Shown: positions 8,618-16,832 of the stretch, piece by piece
How positions within the stretch are numbered: the stretch's first letter is position 1
Layout of the letters: each line of letters opens with the position of its first letter
DNA from: Bacteroidales bacterium
GTDB lineage: Bacteria > Bacteroidota > Bacteroidia > Bacteroidales > F082
Assembly: GCA_900769945.1 (NCBI GenBank)
Contig: CAAGIO010000033.1
Coordinates: forward strand, 1-31,217
Direction of reading: 5' to 3'
DNA: 31,217 bases
The notes under the pieces: model-generated
What the model was told of the DNA's origin: nothing
Databases searched by the model: none
Seen by the model: only the letters and a program-made list of their open reading frames with translations
Made by a program: the position numbers and the translations under genes

Positions 8618-11600
8618 ATGAAGAAAACTTGGAAAATAACATGGATCAGCCTCGCTTCCCTATTCGGTATTGTGCTGCTAATCATCGCAATAGCGCTCTT
8701 CCTACTCCTTAACCCGAAACGGCTGACATCATTAGTAAACAAATACGCATCTAATTTCATCACATGTGAGTATAACTTCGGAGAAGTGAACCTCTCCCTT
8801 TTCAAGACTTTCCCAAACATAGGGCTGGAAATCAACGACCTGACAGTAATAAACCCAACAGAAAACAGCCCATCCGACACCCTCGCTTCCGTGAAAGAAT
8901 GCTTGGTGTCATTAAACATCAAGAAAATGCTGTTCGACGACGAGATAATCATCAACACCTGCCAGCTGAACAGCGGTTTTATCAACGTCTTCTTCAATGA
9001 CGACGGCACAACAAACTTCGACATCTTCCCTTTAAGTGAGACAAATAATGAGCCTGAAGAGGAATCGACGACTTACCTAATCGACCTTAATAAGCTGAGG
9101 CTCAACGATATAAATATACTATACACTGACCTTTCATCAAACACTGACGCAAAAATAAACGGCCTCGCACTGAATTTGAAAGGCAGGTTAGCACAAGACG
9201 TTATCAAAGGTGACTTAGAATTAGAGATAAATAAAGTCACCGCCAACATGAGTGACAACACGGAGACACTCAACGCAAGGGCTTACGACATAATGGTCAA
9301 GGGCGGGATTGACAACGAGATAACAGCCAAGGGCGGCAACACCACCGCAAACACTAACATCTCCCTCGGCGAGACAGCTCTCGCAATGACAGGAGAACTC
9401 AACGCTGAAGCCAATTTCCAATCATTGAAGTTATTCATAGACGGCAAACTCACCGACTTCGAGATATTGGAAAAAACTAAGATTAACATGCTCGCCAACA
9501 ACCTTAACATGCTGATGGACAACGAGAAACTTATCAATAACGCCACTCTTTCATTAGACATGCCGCTCACCGCCGACTTCTCAAAGATGTCGTTCCTCCT
9601 CGACCCCACCCGACTTGCATTCAACAACATCATTATTGATGCGTCCGGCTCCCTCTTCATGAACGACGATATTGTTACAAACATCGATATCAATACTAAC
9701 AACATAATAATCAGTGAATTAATAAACATCATCCCTCAAAGCCTGAGAGACGAGTTCCTCGAAGGAATAAATGTTAACGGTAGCATCAGCCTTCTCGCTC
9801 ATGTTGAAGGCGTATATAACGAACAGTCAATGCCGGTGGTGACGACAACGCTCTCATTAAACGACGGAAATGTCGAGATAGACGAGATGCTTCCTTATCC
9901 GTTAAAAAATCTCAACACATCAATAAACGCGAACATCGACTTGAACGGGAAGTCGGACATCAAAGTTAACTCATTCAGAGCCAACATGAACAACAGCTGT
10001 CTCGCTGCAAGTGGAACGGTCAACGACCTTCTTGGTGCCATGGCGTGCAACATCAACATGAAGGCGAGCGCAGACCTTGACGACATCAGGTCATTCCTTC
10101 CGGAAGACATCTCCGCCAAAGGCATCATGGACGCTGACCTAAATGTTAAAGGCACCCTCGACCAATTCACCAATCTCGACCTCATGAAAACCAAGATTGA
10201 CGGCAAAATTTCATGTAAAGACCTCGATGTCAGATGTTTTGACACCATCAGAGTTGAGTCCTCAAAGATAGCCTTTGACTTCACAATACCGAACAGCCCG
10301 ACAAACATCTTGAATGACGGTCTTGCTAAAATCAATATCAGCTGCACCGACCTCAACGCTGACATAGACAAGATGCTAAACACCACCATTGACGGGTTAT
10401 TCGTTGATGTTCAAGTGTCTAACGTCCTTGACAGCACTTCAACTCTTGCCGCTATCGTTGACTTCGGGTTCGACAAGCTCGATTTAGGCATGTACGACAT
10501 GAGCGTCTTCTCAAACAACGCCACGGGCAGGGTCGCCACGCTTCCTTCCTCTAATATCGGGAACACTTATTACGGAGCCGTTTTCTCAAGCGACAGCCTC
10601 ATCTTCTCAAAAAGCGATGAGATGTATTTCGCCACCGAATCTATCGCCCTTGACCTCAACGCCGATTATGACGAGGAAGAGAACGATATCCTTCTACAAT
10701 GGAACCCAAATCTTGACCTCTCATTGAGCAACGCACTGTTTGACTACGAAGCCCTGCAAGAACAAGTGGTATTACCAGACATCAACATCACATACAACCA
10801 GACAGGATTGCACGTTGACAACAGCAACATCGTTCTCGGCAACTCCGACTTTGAGCTGTCTGGAGACCTTACCAACCTTAACGGCTACATCAAGAATGAC
10901 GAGCTGCTTAAAGGAGAATTTTCATTCACCTCAAACTTCACTGACGTAAACCAGATAATGGAGATCTTCAACGGAATGGGCAGCAACGACACCATCACCG
11001 CTGATAATCAAGAACAGAATGCAATGGCTTCGACCGACACCACCGCTGTGATTGACGAACCTAACCCATTCATGGTGCCACTCGGCATCGACGTCACGCT
11101 CCACACAAACATCAAAGAAGCCTCAACAGGAAATCTTAACATTCATAATATTGGCGGCGACTTGACAGTGAAAGACGGAATCCTCGTCCTGCAAGAAATG
11201 GGCTTCACAAGCGATGCCGCCGAGATGCAGCTCACCGCGATATACAAGTCGAAACGTAAAAACCACCTTTATGTAGGCTTCGATTTCCACCTTATGAACA
11301 TAGACATTGCCGAGATGCTCAATATCATGCCGGACCTCGACACCATCGTCCCAATGCTTAAGTCGTTCGCCGGCAACGCCGAATTCCATTTCGCCGCAGA
11401 GACTAACCTCAAAGCCGACTACTCACCTAAGTTCTCAACACTCAAAGCAGCGTGCAGCATCGAAGGCTCTAACCTCGTAGTGCTTGATACAGAGACATTT
11501 AACACCATTAAGAAAATGCTACTGTTCAACAAGAAGACCGACAACGTCATCGACACTCTCGATGTGCAGTTCACAGTGTTTAAAAATGAAATCGACGTGT

Positions 11601-11878
11601 ATCCTTTCTCCATCGGAATGGACAAATACAATGTCGCTCTTTATGGCAGACACAACCTCGACATGAGTTACGACTACAACATCATGGTGTTGAGCCCCAA
11701 CATCTTAAACAAACTCGGACTTGAGATAAAAGGTCCTGACTTCGACAATATGAAGTTCAAGGTCAGGAGAAACAGGCGCGCAAACGTCTTTGTACCAGAG
11801 AAACGTGACTATAAGGACGAGAAGATTCTTGAGATAAAGAAGATTATCGCTAACTCACTAAAAGAGAATGTCAAGTAA
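8618..11878 (+). CDS. AsmA-family large envelope protein
   Basis: This 1086-residue protein has one N-terminal membrane helix (about 8-31, after MKKTWK) and a very long beta-rich periplasmic body. The start (PKRLTSLVNKYASNF ... YNFGEVNLSLFKTFPNIGLEINDLTV) is the typical AsmA opening. The C-terminal quarter (about 830-1075) has the AsmA_2-like pattern 'GGDLTVKDGILVLQEMGFTSDAAEMQLTA', then ends KFKVRRNRRANVF. AsmA, TamB and YhdP proteins form beta-groove bridges that carry phospholipids between the membranes. This is established for the superfamily and inferred here. The stop overlaps the next gene by 11 bases. No clean promoter lies between the preceding terminator and the ATG, unless the -7-like box inside the hairpin is used. 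Confidence 0.85.
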   Translation: MKKTWKITWISLASLFGIVLLIIAIALFLLLNPKRLTSLVNKYASNFITCEYNFGEVNLSLFKTFPNIGLEINDLTVINPTENSPSDTLASVKECLVSLNIKKMLFDDEIIINTCQLNSGFINVFFNDDGTTNFDIFPLSETNNEPEEESTTYLIDLNKLRLNDINILYTDLSSNTDAKINGLALNLKGRLAQDVIKGDLELEINKVTANMSDNTETLNARAYDIMVKGGIDNEITAKGGNTTANTNISLGETALAMTGELNAEANFQSLKLFIDGKLTDFEILEKTKINMLANNLNMLMDNEKLINNATLSLDMPLTADFSKMSFLLDPTRLAFNNIIIDASGSLFMNDDIVTNIDINTNNIIISELINIIPQSLRDEFLEGINVNGSISLLAHVEGVYNEQSMPVVTTTLSLNDGNVEIDEMLPYPLKNLNTSINANIDLNGKSDIKVNSFRANMNNSCLAASGTVNDLLGAMACNINMKASADLDDIRSFLPEDISAKGIMDADLNVKGTLDQFTNLDLMKTKIDGKISCKDLDVRCFDTIRVESSKIAFDFTIPNSPTNILNDGLAKINISCTDLNADIDKMLNTTIDGLFVDVQVSNVLDSTSTLAAIVDFGFDKLDLGMYDMSVFSNNATGRVATLPSSNIGNTYYGAVFSSDSLIFSKSDEMYFATESIALDLNADYDEEENDILLQWNPNLDLSLSNALFDYEALQEQVVLPDINITYNQTGLHVDNSNIVLGNSDFELSGDLTNLNGYIKNDELLKGEFSFTSNFTDVNQIMEIFNGMGSNDTITADNQEQNAMASTDTTAVIDEPNPFMVPLGIDVTLHTNIKEASTGNLNIHNIGGDLTVKDGILVLQEMGFTSDAAEMQLTAIYKSKRKNHLYVGFDFHLMNIDIAEMLNIMPDLDTIVPMLKSFAGNAEFHFAAETNLKADYSPKFSTLKAACSIEGSNLVVLDTETFNTIKKMLLFNKKTDNVIDTLDVQFTVFKNEIDVYPFSIGMDKYNVALYGRHNLDMSYDYNIMVLSPNILNKLGLEIKGPDFDNMKFKVRRNRRANVFVPEKRDYKDEKILEIKKIIANSLKENVK

Positions 11879-12857
11879 AGCAGACGTCTGCCTCGAGACA
11901 ATAATACGGTTGTCGTTAGGTGCATTCCTCATCACGACGGCCGTATTAAAACTCATCTCCATCGACAGCTTCGAGCTATACATTTACAGTTTCAACATCT
12001 TCAGCTTCGTGTCCACAACGATAATATCGCGCATTGTCATTGCCGTGGAGATGTGGTTAGGGCTATGGCTGCTGTTAAAGATTTTTTACAGAGAGACGTG
12101 GCTGCTGTGCATGTCGATGATGGTGGCATTCACCATATTCCTAATATTCGCCTATTATGCCAAGGAAGATGAGAGCTGCCATTGCATGGGCGAGATAATA
12201 AGCATGAAGCCGGGGCATTCCATCATCAAGAACATAGTGATAATCATGCTGTTAGTCTTGATAAAGGTGGAACGAGGCGATAAGAAGAGGAGGCGGAGAC
12301 AATGGTTAGGAGCGGGAACGACGTTGGTAATATCTTTCGTCATCCCCTTCATCATCATTCCTAACGATATGATTTATAATAAGTTATTTTCAAAAGAAGA
12401 AAGACTAAACAGAGAGGCGTTCTATGAGAGTGTGAACGATTCAACATACAACATCTTCTTGAAAGTGCTGCCAGAGATGAAGGACGACAGCATAATTTTT
12501 GTTGAAGAAGAGCGACCCATGAACATCTGCGAAGGAAGATATTTGATAAATTTCGCTTTAGCCGGATGTAAATATTGCAAGATGGGAGCGGAGAGACTAT
12601 CAATAATGTTCGATAAGCATGAGATAGACAAGGAAAAGTTAAAGTTTGTTATCGGTGGAGGTGCTATATCCATAAGCACGTTCATGAAGATGGCGGGCAC
12701 ACAGGAGTACGAGCATTGGAAGATACCGCCGCATAAAATGATGGAGCTCACATACGGGGTGTTTCCGCAGTACGTGTTTGTTGAAAACGGGGACATTGTT
12801 TTCAGCGGGGACTTCAGGCATTTAGATGAGACGGAGATAATAGAGTTTTTGAAATAG
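11868..12857 (+). CDS. MauE/DoxX-like membrane protein with thioredoxin-like C-terminal part
   Basis: A 329-residue protein. The N-terminal half has about four membrane helices (14-31, 42-70, 78-98, 118-133) and a CxC loop (Cys104, Cys106 in DESCHCMGE), the layout of MauE/DoxX-type redox-associated membrane proteins. A very basic loop (KKRRRRQ, 139-145) and a fifth helix (150-165) lead to a periplasmic part. That part carries a CxxC motif, Cys234-K-Y-Cys237 in LINFALAGCKYCKMG, and later a cis-Pro-like VFPQYVFVENGDIVFSG (297-313), all reading as a degenerate thioredoxin fold. Electron or disulfide transfer across the membrane is likely; the substrate is unknown. It starts inside the end of the AsmA-like gene (11-base overlap), so the two are co-translated. 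Confidence 0.75.
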   Translation: MSSKADVCLETIIRLSLGAFLITTAVLKLISIDSFELYIYSFNIFSFVSTTIISRIVIAVEMWLGLWLLLKIFYRETWLLCMSMMVAFTIFLIFAYYAKEDESCHCMGEIISMKPGHSIIKNIVIIMLLVLIKVERGDKKRRRRQWLGAGTTLVISFVIPFIIIPNDMIYNKLFSKEERLNREAFYESVNDSTYNIFLKVLPEMKDDSIIFVEEERPMNICEGRYLINFALAGCKYCKMGAERLSIMFDKHEIDKEKLKFVIGGGAISISTFMKMAGTQEYEHWKIPPHKMMELTYGVFPQYVFVENGDIVFSGDFRHLDETEIIEFLK

Positions 12858-12930
12858 GGCAGCAGCCACAACAGAACATAATAATCCAATGCAAACTGTA
12901 GGTGAAAAGTATTAACACCCGAATAGTTGA

Positions 12931-12973
12931 CAAAATAAAATCGGCAGCCTTTGATTTCCAATAGGTTGCCGAT
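12931..12973 (-). terminator. Intrinsic terminator of tRNA-Ala
   Basis: On the minus strand ATCGGCAACC pairs with GGCTGCCGAT (one G-U pair) around a 14-base loop, followed by TTTTATTTTG. It begins 7 bases after the mature tRNA end. This is the expected 3' trailer terminator. Confidence 0.8.
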
Positions 12974-12979
12974 GCGTTG

Positions 12980-13052
12980 TGGAGCATAGGAGAATCGAAC
13001 TCCTGACCTTTTGAATGCCATTCAAACGCTCTACCAACTGAGCTAATACCCC
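12980..13052 (-). tRNA. tRNA-Ala (anticodon GGC)
   Basis: Read on the minus strand, this 73-base gene folds as a complete cloverleaf. It has acceptor GGGGTAT/ATGCTCC, D arm GCTC...GAGC with AGTTGGTA, anticodon arm TTTGA-ATGGCAT-TCAAA (anticodon GGC), variable AGGTC, T arm AGGAG-TTCGATT-CTCCT and discriminator A. The third acceptor pair is G-U, the main identity signal for alanyl-tRNA synthetase. CCA is not encoded. It reads the GCC and GCU alanine codons. Confidence 0.95.
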
Positions 13053-13066
13053 TTGATTTCTCGGTG

Positions 13067-13097
13067 CAAAGATACGCATTTTTCTTTACACAACAAA
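13067..13097 (-). promoter_or_regulatory. Promoter of tRNA-Ala
   Basis: On the minus strand TTTG (13094-13097), exactly 19 bases, then TATCTTTG (13067-13074) followed by C. This is a perfect match to the Bacteroidota -33/-7 consensus. RNA would start near 13060, about 8 bases before the mature tRNA. Confidence 0.85.
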
Positions 13098-13110
13098 TAT
13101 TTTTTAAAAA

Positions 13111-14679
13111 TTATTTTATTTTCTTTCTAACATCTCTAACATTCTCATTTTCAACGGGTTTGACTTCCTTTCTAAAGATATCGTCTTTGTCTTTGGGTCG
13201 TGATGACTCTTTCCAATCGAAGCCCTTTAGATATTCCATCTCCGGGGTTACCATCTCGACAGGGTATAATGTTTCGGAGGTATTGTTGTTGTATTTTATT
13301 CTAACAATCTGATTATCTTTTATTTTAATATCCATTGACACGCTTTTTGAGAAGTTGACGCCAATCATGGAGCCGTCTTCTTCCCTAAGCCAGTAAATCG
13401 TTTCTGCATTACCGCTATCGAACACATGATTCAGTTGGTTATCATTGAAATAGGCGGTGACGACCTTTCCTTTTATCTGGTTAAACCCAGAGATGGAGTC
13501 TTTCTGTATGATAAACCCGTTAGGATAAAGCAACACGCTGTCGATAGCATTATTGGTCACAACGATATTTATTGAGTCGCCGCTAAGTTGGCTTTGGTCG
13601 GCCCAGATGACAGGCGACATTCTCATTTTTGCGGTAGAGTCGGAGAAGGAATAGTATAGCGAGTCGCATTTCCCTTGAATATCAGTGCGGAAGAAGCGTA
13701 CGTTATAGTAGGCGATGATGCGTTCAGCTTTATTTGACGCGGTATCCATATAGAAAAAGAGGGTGTCGGAATGAAGGGAAAGGGTGTCCTTGTCGCCATA
13801 ATACAACGCGCGTACGCTGTCGGTAACGAGAGTTTTCCCTTTGTTTTTCCACATCTCAGCGTAGTTGCCCTCAATGATGGCTTTGTTAACGGTATCCTGA
13901 ATCTTCACACGGCTCATGGCTTTTGCAAACTCTGTTGTCCTATCATAAAACATTGAGTCAGAGCGTATTGAGTATTCTTTGTTAGAAAGTGTCGCTCCGT
14001 TATCGAGGAAGGCGACATCGATGATGCCGTCGTACCAACCATAATTCCCGACCAGAACGTTGTCGCCGTTAATAATCTTTGTGGGACCGAAAAACATCAT
14101 CTTTTCTTTTTCAATATCATAGACGAGAGTGTCGGTAAACATCTGATATTTAGGGGTGGAGACAACGACGTTAGTACGGAAATAGGCCGTTTTGATGTCG
14201 TCGCGGTAGTAGCCTCTCTTGCTAACGAGAATCTTGTCGTTGCGAGTGATGGTGCCGTTATTAGGATAGGAGGCGAGATGTGCGGTTCTGTCGTAAGTCA
14301 TGTGGTTGGTTCTCAGCACAGTAGAGTCATCTTTCAGCACCACTCTGTTGAAGAGCTCGGCTATTTTCGTTTCACCGTTATAGTTACACAGCTCGCAAAA
14401 GATGTCTATAGAGTCGTTAACGTTGATATGTACGTTGCCGAAGCCGTCGAAGAGTTGGTTTTTGCTATTAAAATGTGCGCTGTCGCTGAAGAAAATGGTA
14501 GAGTCGTGGCGCATTTTCACTGAGCCGACGAGTCGTTCGACATCTTTTCCGAGGAATTCGTCGCTGATATTTTGTGAGGCGTGAAGGATATGTATAATGG
14601 TTTTATTATTCTGTTGAGCGTTGATATTCAGACAGAAGAGGAGCAACAGCAGAAACAACACCGATTTAATAGTATTCAT
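13111..14679 (-). CDS. OstA-like (LptA-type) periplasmic protein
   Basis: A 522-residue protein from the ATG at 14679, which is followed by a signal peptide (MNTIKSVLFLLLLLFCLNINAQ). An upstream in-frame ATG at 14769 would place the start before the promoter box and is rejected. The mature part is built of repeated OstA/LptA jellyroll units: LVGSVKMRHDSTIFFSDSAHF, FDGFGNVHINVNDSI, LYYGDKDTLSLHSDTLFFY and KGKVVTAYFNDNQLN. In this family the repeats form a beta bridge that carries LPS across the periplasm to LptD, which is also in this window (3907-6552). The C-terminus is Lys-rich and hydrophilic. It is transcribed alone from its own promoter toward the tRNA-Ala gene. Confidence 0.87.
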   Translation of the reverse strand: MNTIKSVLFLLLLLFCLNINAQQNNKTIIHILHASQNISDEFLGKDVERLVGSVKMRHDSTIFFSDSAHFNSKNQLFDGFGNVHINVNDSIDIFCELCNYNGETKIAELFNRVVLKDDSTVLRTNHMTYDRTAHLASYPNNGTITRNDKILVSKRGYYRDDIKTAYFRTNVVVSTPKYQMFTDTLVYDIEKEKMMFFGPTKIINGDNVLVGNYGWYDGIIDVAFLDNGATLSNKEYSIRSDSMFYDRTTEFAKAMSRVKIQDTVNKAIIEGNYAEMWKNKGKTLVTDSVRALYYGDKDTLSLHSDTLFFYMDTASNKAERIIAYYNVRFFRTDIQGKCDSLYYSFSDSTAKMRMSPVIWADQSQLSGDSINIVVTNNAIDSVLLYPNGFIIQKDSISGFNQIKGKVVTAYFNDNQLNHVFDSGNAETIYWLREEDGSMIGVNFSKSVSMDIKIKDNQIVRIKYNNNTSETLYPVEMVTPEMEYLKGFDWKESSRPKDKDDIFRKEVKPVENENVRDVRKKIK

Positions 14680-14698
14680 AGCTACAAAATAACGGCTG

Positions 14699-14706
14699 CA
14701 AAGATA
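14699..14706 (-). promoter_or_regulatory. -7 box of the OstA-like gene
   Basis: On the minus strand this is TATCTTTG followed by C, a full -7 match, predicting an RNA start near 14692 and a 12-base leader before ATG 14679. The upstream -33 is not clear. Confidence 0.6.
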
Positions 14707-14735
14707 GCAAAAAAAATGATACAGTAGGATAAAGG

Positions 14736-14764
14736 TTCGGCGGCACGCATAGCGTGCCGCCGAA
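14736..14764 (-). terminator. Strong hairpin ending the ptb-buk transcript
   Basis: A perfect 13-bp GC-rich stem (TTCGGCGGCACGC at 14736-14748 with its exact complement at 14752-14764) has a 3-base loop. It lies 23 bases after the buk stop codon. There is no clean T-run on the minus side (CCTTTATCC follows), so it may act as an RNA 3'-end protector or a weak terminator. Confidence 0.6.
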
Positions 14765-14787
14765 AACAAAAAGGAGTGAGAAAAAAA

Positions 14788-15861
14788 TTATTCGTAAATC
14801 TTGTTTTCAACCTCGCCATTAAGCACCATGATGCCGTTCAAGGCGAGAGCGAGCATCTCGTCCTCACCCGGATAAACATATACCGGGGCTATTTTGTGCA
14901 TGTAATCGTTCAAGATAGAGCAGAACAGCTTGTCGTAAGCCATGCCGCCGGTGATGAAGATGCCATCGACATCCATCTCAAGGGCGGAGACAGCAAGACC
15001 ACCGACTTCCTTAGCTATCTGGTAAGCCATGGCGCGATACACTTTCTCCCATTCCTTGTTGCCGGCGCGCACTTCTTTCTCAACGGTGAGGGCGTCGTTA
15101 GTGCCGAGATATGCCACGAAACCACCCTTGCCTTTAAGCATAAGGTCGATGTCTTTTTTAGAATATTTGCCGCTGAAGCATGCCTCCATCAAAGGTCCTG
15201 AAGGGAGCACACCGGAGCGTTCAGGGGTGAACGGGCCATCGCCGTTCAGTGCGTTGTTGACGTCAACGACACGGCCTTTCTTATGAGCCGCCACCGAGAT
15301 GCCGCCACCGAGATGTATTCCGATGAGGTTCATATCCTCGTATCTCTTATTCACCGACTTAGCATGGGTGCGTGCGATGATTTTCTGGTTCAGGGCGTGG
15401 AAGATAGAGTGACGTGGGAATAGAGGGTGTCCTGAGAAACGCGCTATCTCGTCCATCTCATCAACGATGACAGGGTCTGCGATAAAGGCTTTCACTCCGA
15501 ACTTCTCAGCGATGTTGAATGCTATCAGTCCTCCGAGGTTACTTGCATGCTCGCCGAACGGGCTGTTGTTAAGGTCTCTTCTCATAGCCTCGTTAACCTC
15601 ATACACACCTGATGCGAGAGGGTGAAGAAGTCCGCCTCGTCCCATGACAGCATTAAGCCCATTGAGGTCAACGTTATCTTGCTCAAGCTCTTTCATGATG
15701 ACATCCATACGGAATGGAAGCTGGTCAGAAATCCTTTCAAACTTGGCTATTTCCTCTGCGCTATGTTTAATATTTTTCTTAAAGACCTCCTTCTGGTCGA
15801 TAAAGAGGGCTACTTTTGTAGAAGTGGAGCCTGGATTGACTGTTAATATTTTATAACTCAT
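14788..15861 (-). CDS. buk: Butyrate kinase (branched-chain acyl kinase)
   Basis: A 357-residue acetokinase-superfamily (ASKHA) enzyme that converts an acyl phosphate plus ADP into a carboxylate plus ATP. Signatures: ILTVNPGSTSTKVALF at the N-terminus, VMGRGGLLHPLASGVYEV, NLIGIHLGGGISVAAHKKGRVVDV and VDGIFITGGMAYDKL. Length fits the butyrate-kinase clade (about 355) rather than acetate kinase (about 400). It lies 26 bases after ptb, the gene for the preceding enzyme. In this cluster, next to a methylcrotonyl-CoA carboxylase set, isovaleryl phosphate or isobutyryl phosphate may be as likely a substrate as butyryl phosphate; that is inference. A hairpin follows. Confidence 0.93.
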   Translation of the reverse strand: MSYKILTVNPGSTSTKVALFIDQKEVFKKNIKHSAEEIAKFERISDQLPFRMDVIMKELEQDNVDLNGLNAVMGRGGLLHPLASGVYEVNEAMRRDLNNSPFGEHASNLGGLIAFNIAEKFGVKAFIADPVIVDEMDEIARFSGHPLFPRHSIFHALNQKIIARTHAKSVNKRYEDMNLIGIHLGGGISVAAHKKGRVVDVNNALNGDGPFTPERSGVLPSGPLMEACFSGKYSKKDIDLMLKGKGGFVAYLGTNDALTVEKEVRAGNKEWEKVYRAMAYQIAKEVGGLAVSALEMDVDGIFITGGMAYDKLFCSILNDYMHKIAPVYVYPGEDEMLALALNGIMVLNGEVENKIYE

Positions 15862-15887
15862 TAGGGTTCAATATGTTTTGTTAATAA

Positions 15888-16793
15888 TTATTTTGCAAGC
15901 ATAGCAGCAAGGGCTATTGAATAAAGTTTTGTCTTAGAGGTGTCGCCACGAGAAGAGAGCACGCAAGGCACTTTTGCGCCCATGACGCAAGAGCCCATCT
16001 CTGAGTGGTCGAACTTGGTGCAGCATTTATAGAACACGTTTGCAGCCTCGATGTTAGGGAAGAGCAAGCAGTCGGCATCGCCAGCGACAGGGCTCTTGAA
16101 GCCTTTAATCTGCACTGCCTCGGCATCGATGGCGAGGTCTAATGAGATAGGGCCATCGATGATAGCGCCTTTTATCTGTCCACGGTCAGCCATCTTGGCG
16201 AGCAAGGCGGCGTCAACACATGCCTGCATACCGACGCTCATCTGTTCTGTTGCGGTGACGACGGCGACCTTTGGGCAGCTGATACCGAGAGCCTTAGCCG
16301 TAGAGGTGAGGTTTTTGAGAATGGTCTGCTTCTGTTTGAAGTCAGGAGCAGGAATGATAGCGGCATCGCTGACGAAAAGGAGCTTGTGATAGTTCGGGTT
16401 CTCTATCACGGCCATGTGCGACAATGTAACGTTAGCTGGGCAGAGTCCGCGTTCCTTATTGAGGATGGCGCGCATATACTTGTCTGTCGGGAGAAGACCC
16501 TTCATGAGGATGTCGCCCTCGCCACGGTTGATGATATCGCAGGCTGTAGCGGCAGCCTTCACATCATCGCTCTCTTGTACGATTTTGAATTTGTTGATGT
16601 CGATATTCTCAGCGGCACACACTGAAGCAATAGTCTTCTCATCACCAACGAGTATAGCCTCAACAAGGCCATTGTCAACCGCTTGGCTTACAGCACAGAT
16701 TGTATGGTCATCATTAGCGTATGCTGCAACAAGGCGTTTTTTCGGACGGCTTTTAAGCACGTCAAACATTTGTTCAAGTTTAGTAATTTCCAT
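15888..16793 (-). CDS. ptb: Phosphate butyryltransferase
   Basis: A 301-residue enzyme of the phosphate acetyl/butyryltransferase family. It swaps the CoA of an acyl-CoA for phosphate, giving the acyl phosphate that butyrate kinase turns into ATP. Recognisable blocks are GDILMKGLLPTDKYMRAIL, LLFVSDAAIIPAPD, KVAVVTATEQMSVGMQA, GAIIDGPISLDLAID and LLFPNIEAANVFYK. The length (about 300) is that of phosphate butyryltransferase, shorter than acetyltransferase Pta. It sits 39 bases after the acyl-CoA dehydrogenase gene and 26 bases before buk, so the three probably share one message. Confidence 0.93.
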   Translation of the reverse strand: MEITKLEQMFDVLKSRPKKRLVAAYANDDHTICAVSQAVDNGLVEAILVGDEKTIASVCAAENIDINKFKIVQESDDVKAAATACDIINRGEGDILMKGLLPTDKYMRAILNKERGLCPANVTLSHMAVIENPNYHKLLFVSDAAIIPAPDFKQKQTILKNLTSTAKALGISCPKVAVVTATEQMSVGMQACVDAALLAKMADRGQIKGAIIDGPISLDLAIDAEAVQIKGFKSPVAGDADCLLFPNIEAANVFYKCCTKFDHSEMGSCVMGAKVPCVLSSRGDTSKTKLYSIALAAMLAK

Positions 16794-16832
16794 AGTTTTT
16801 CTTTATTATTTTACATCATTGATTTTACAATA

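Noticed and set aside
14680..14769. Longer N-terminus of the OstA-like protein (ATG 14769)
   Set aside because: It would cross the strong hairpin and the -7 box and put 30 residues in front of a perfect signal peptide.
14788..15861. Acetate kinase as identity for the kinase gene
   Set aside because: Length (357), motifs and pairing with phosphate butyryltransferase fit butyrate kinase.
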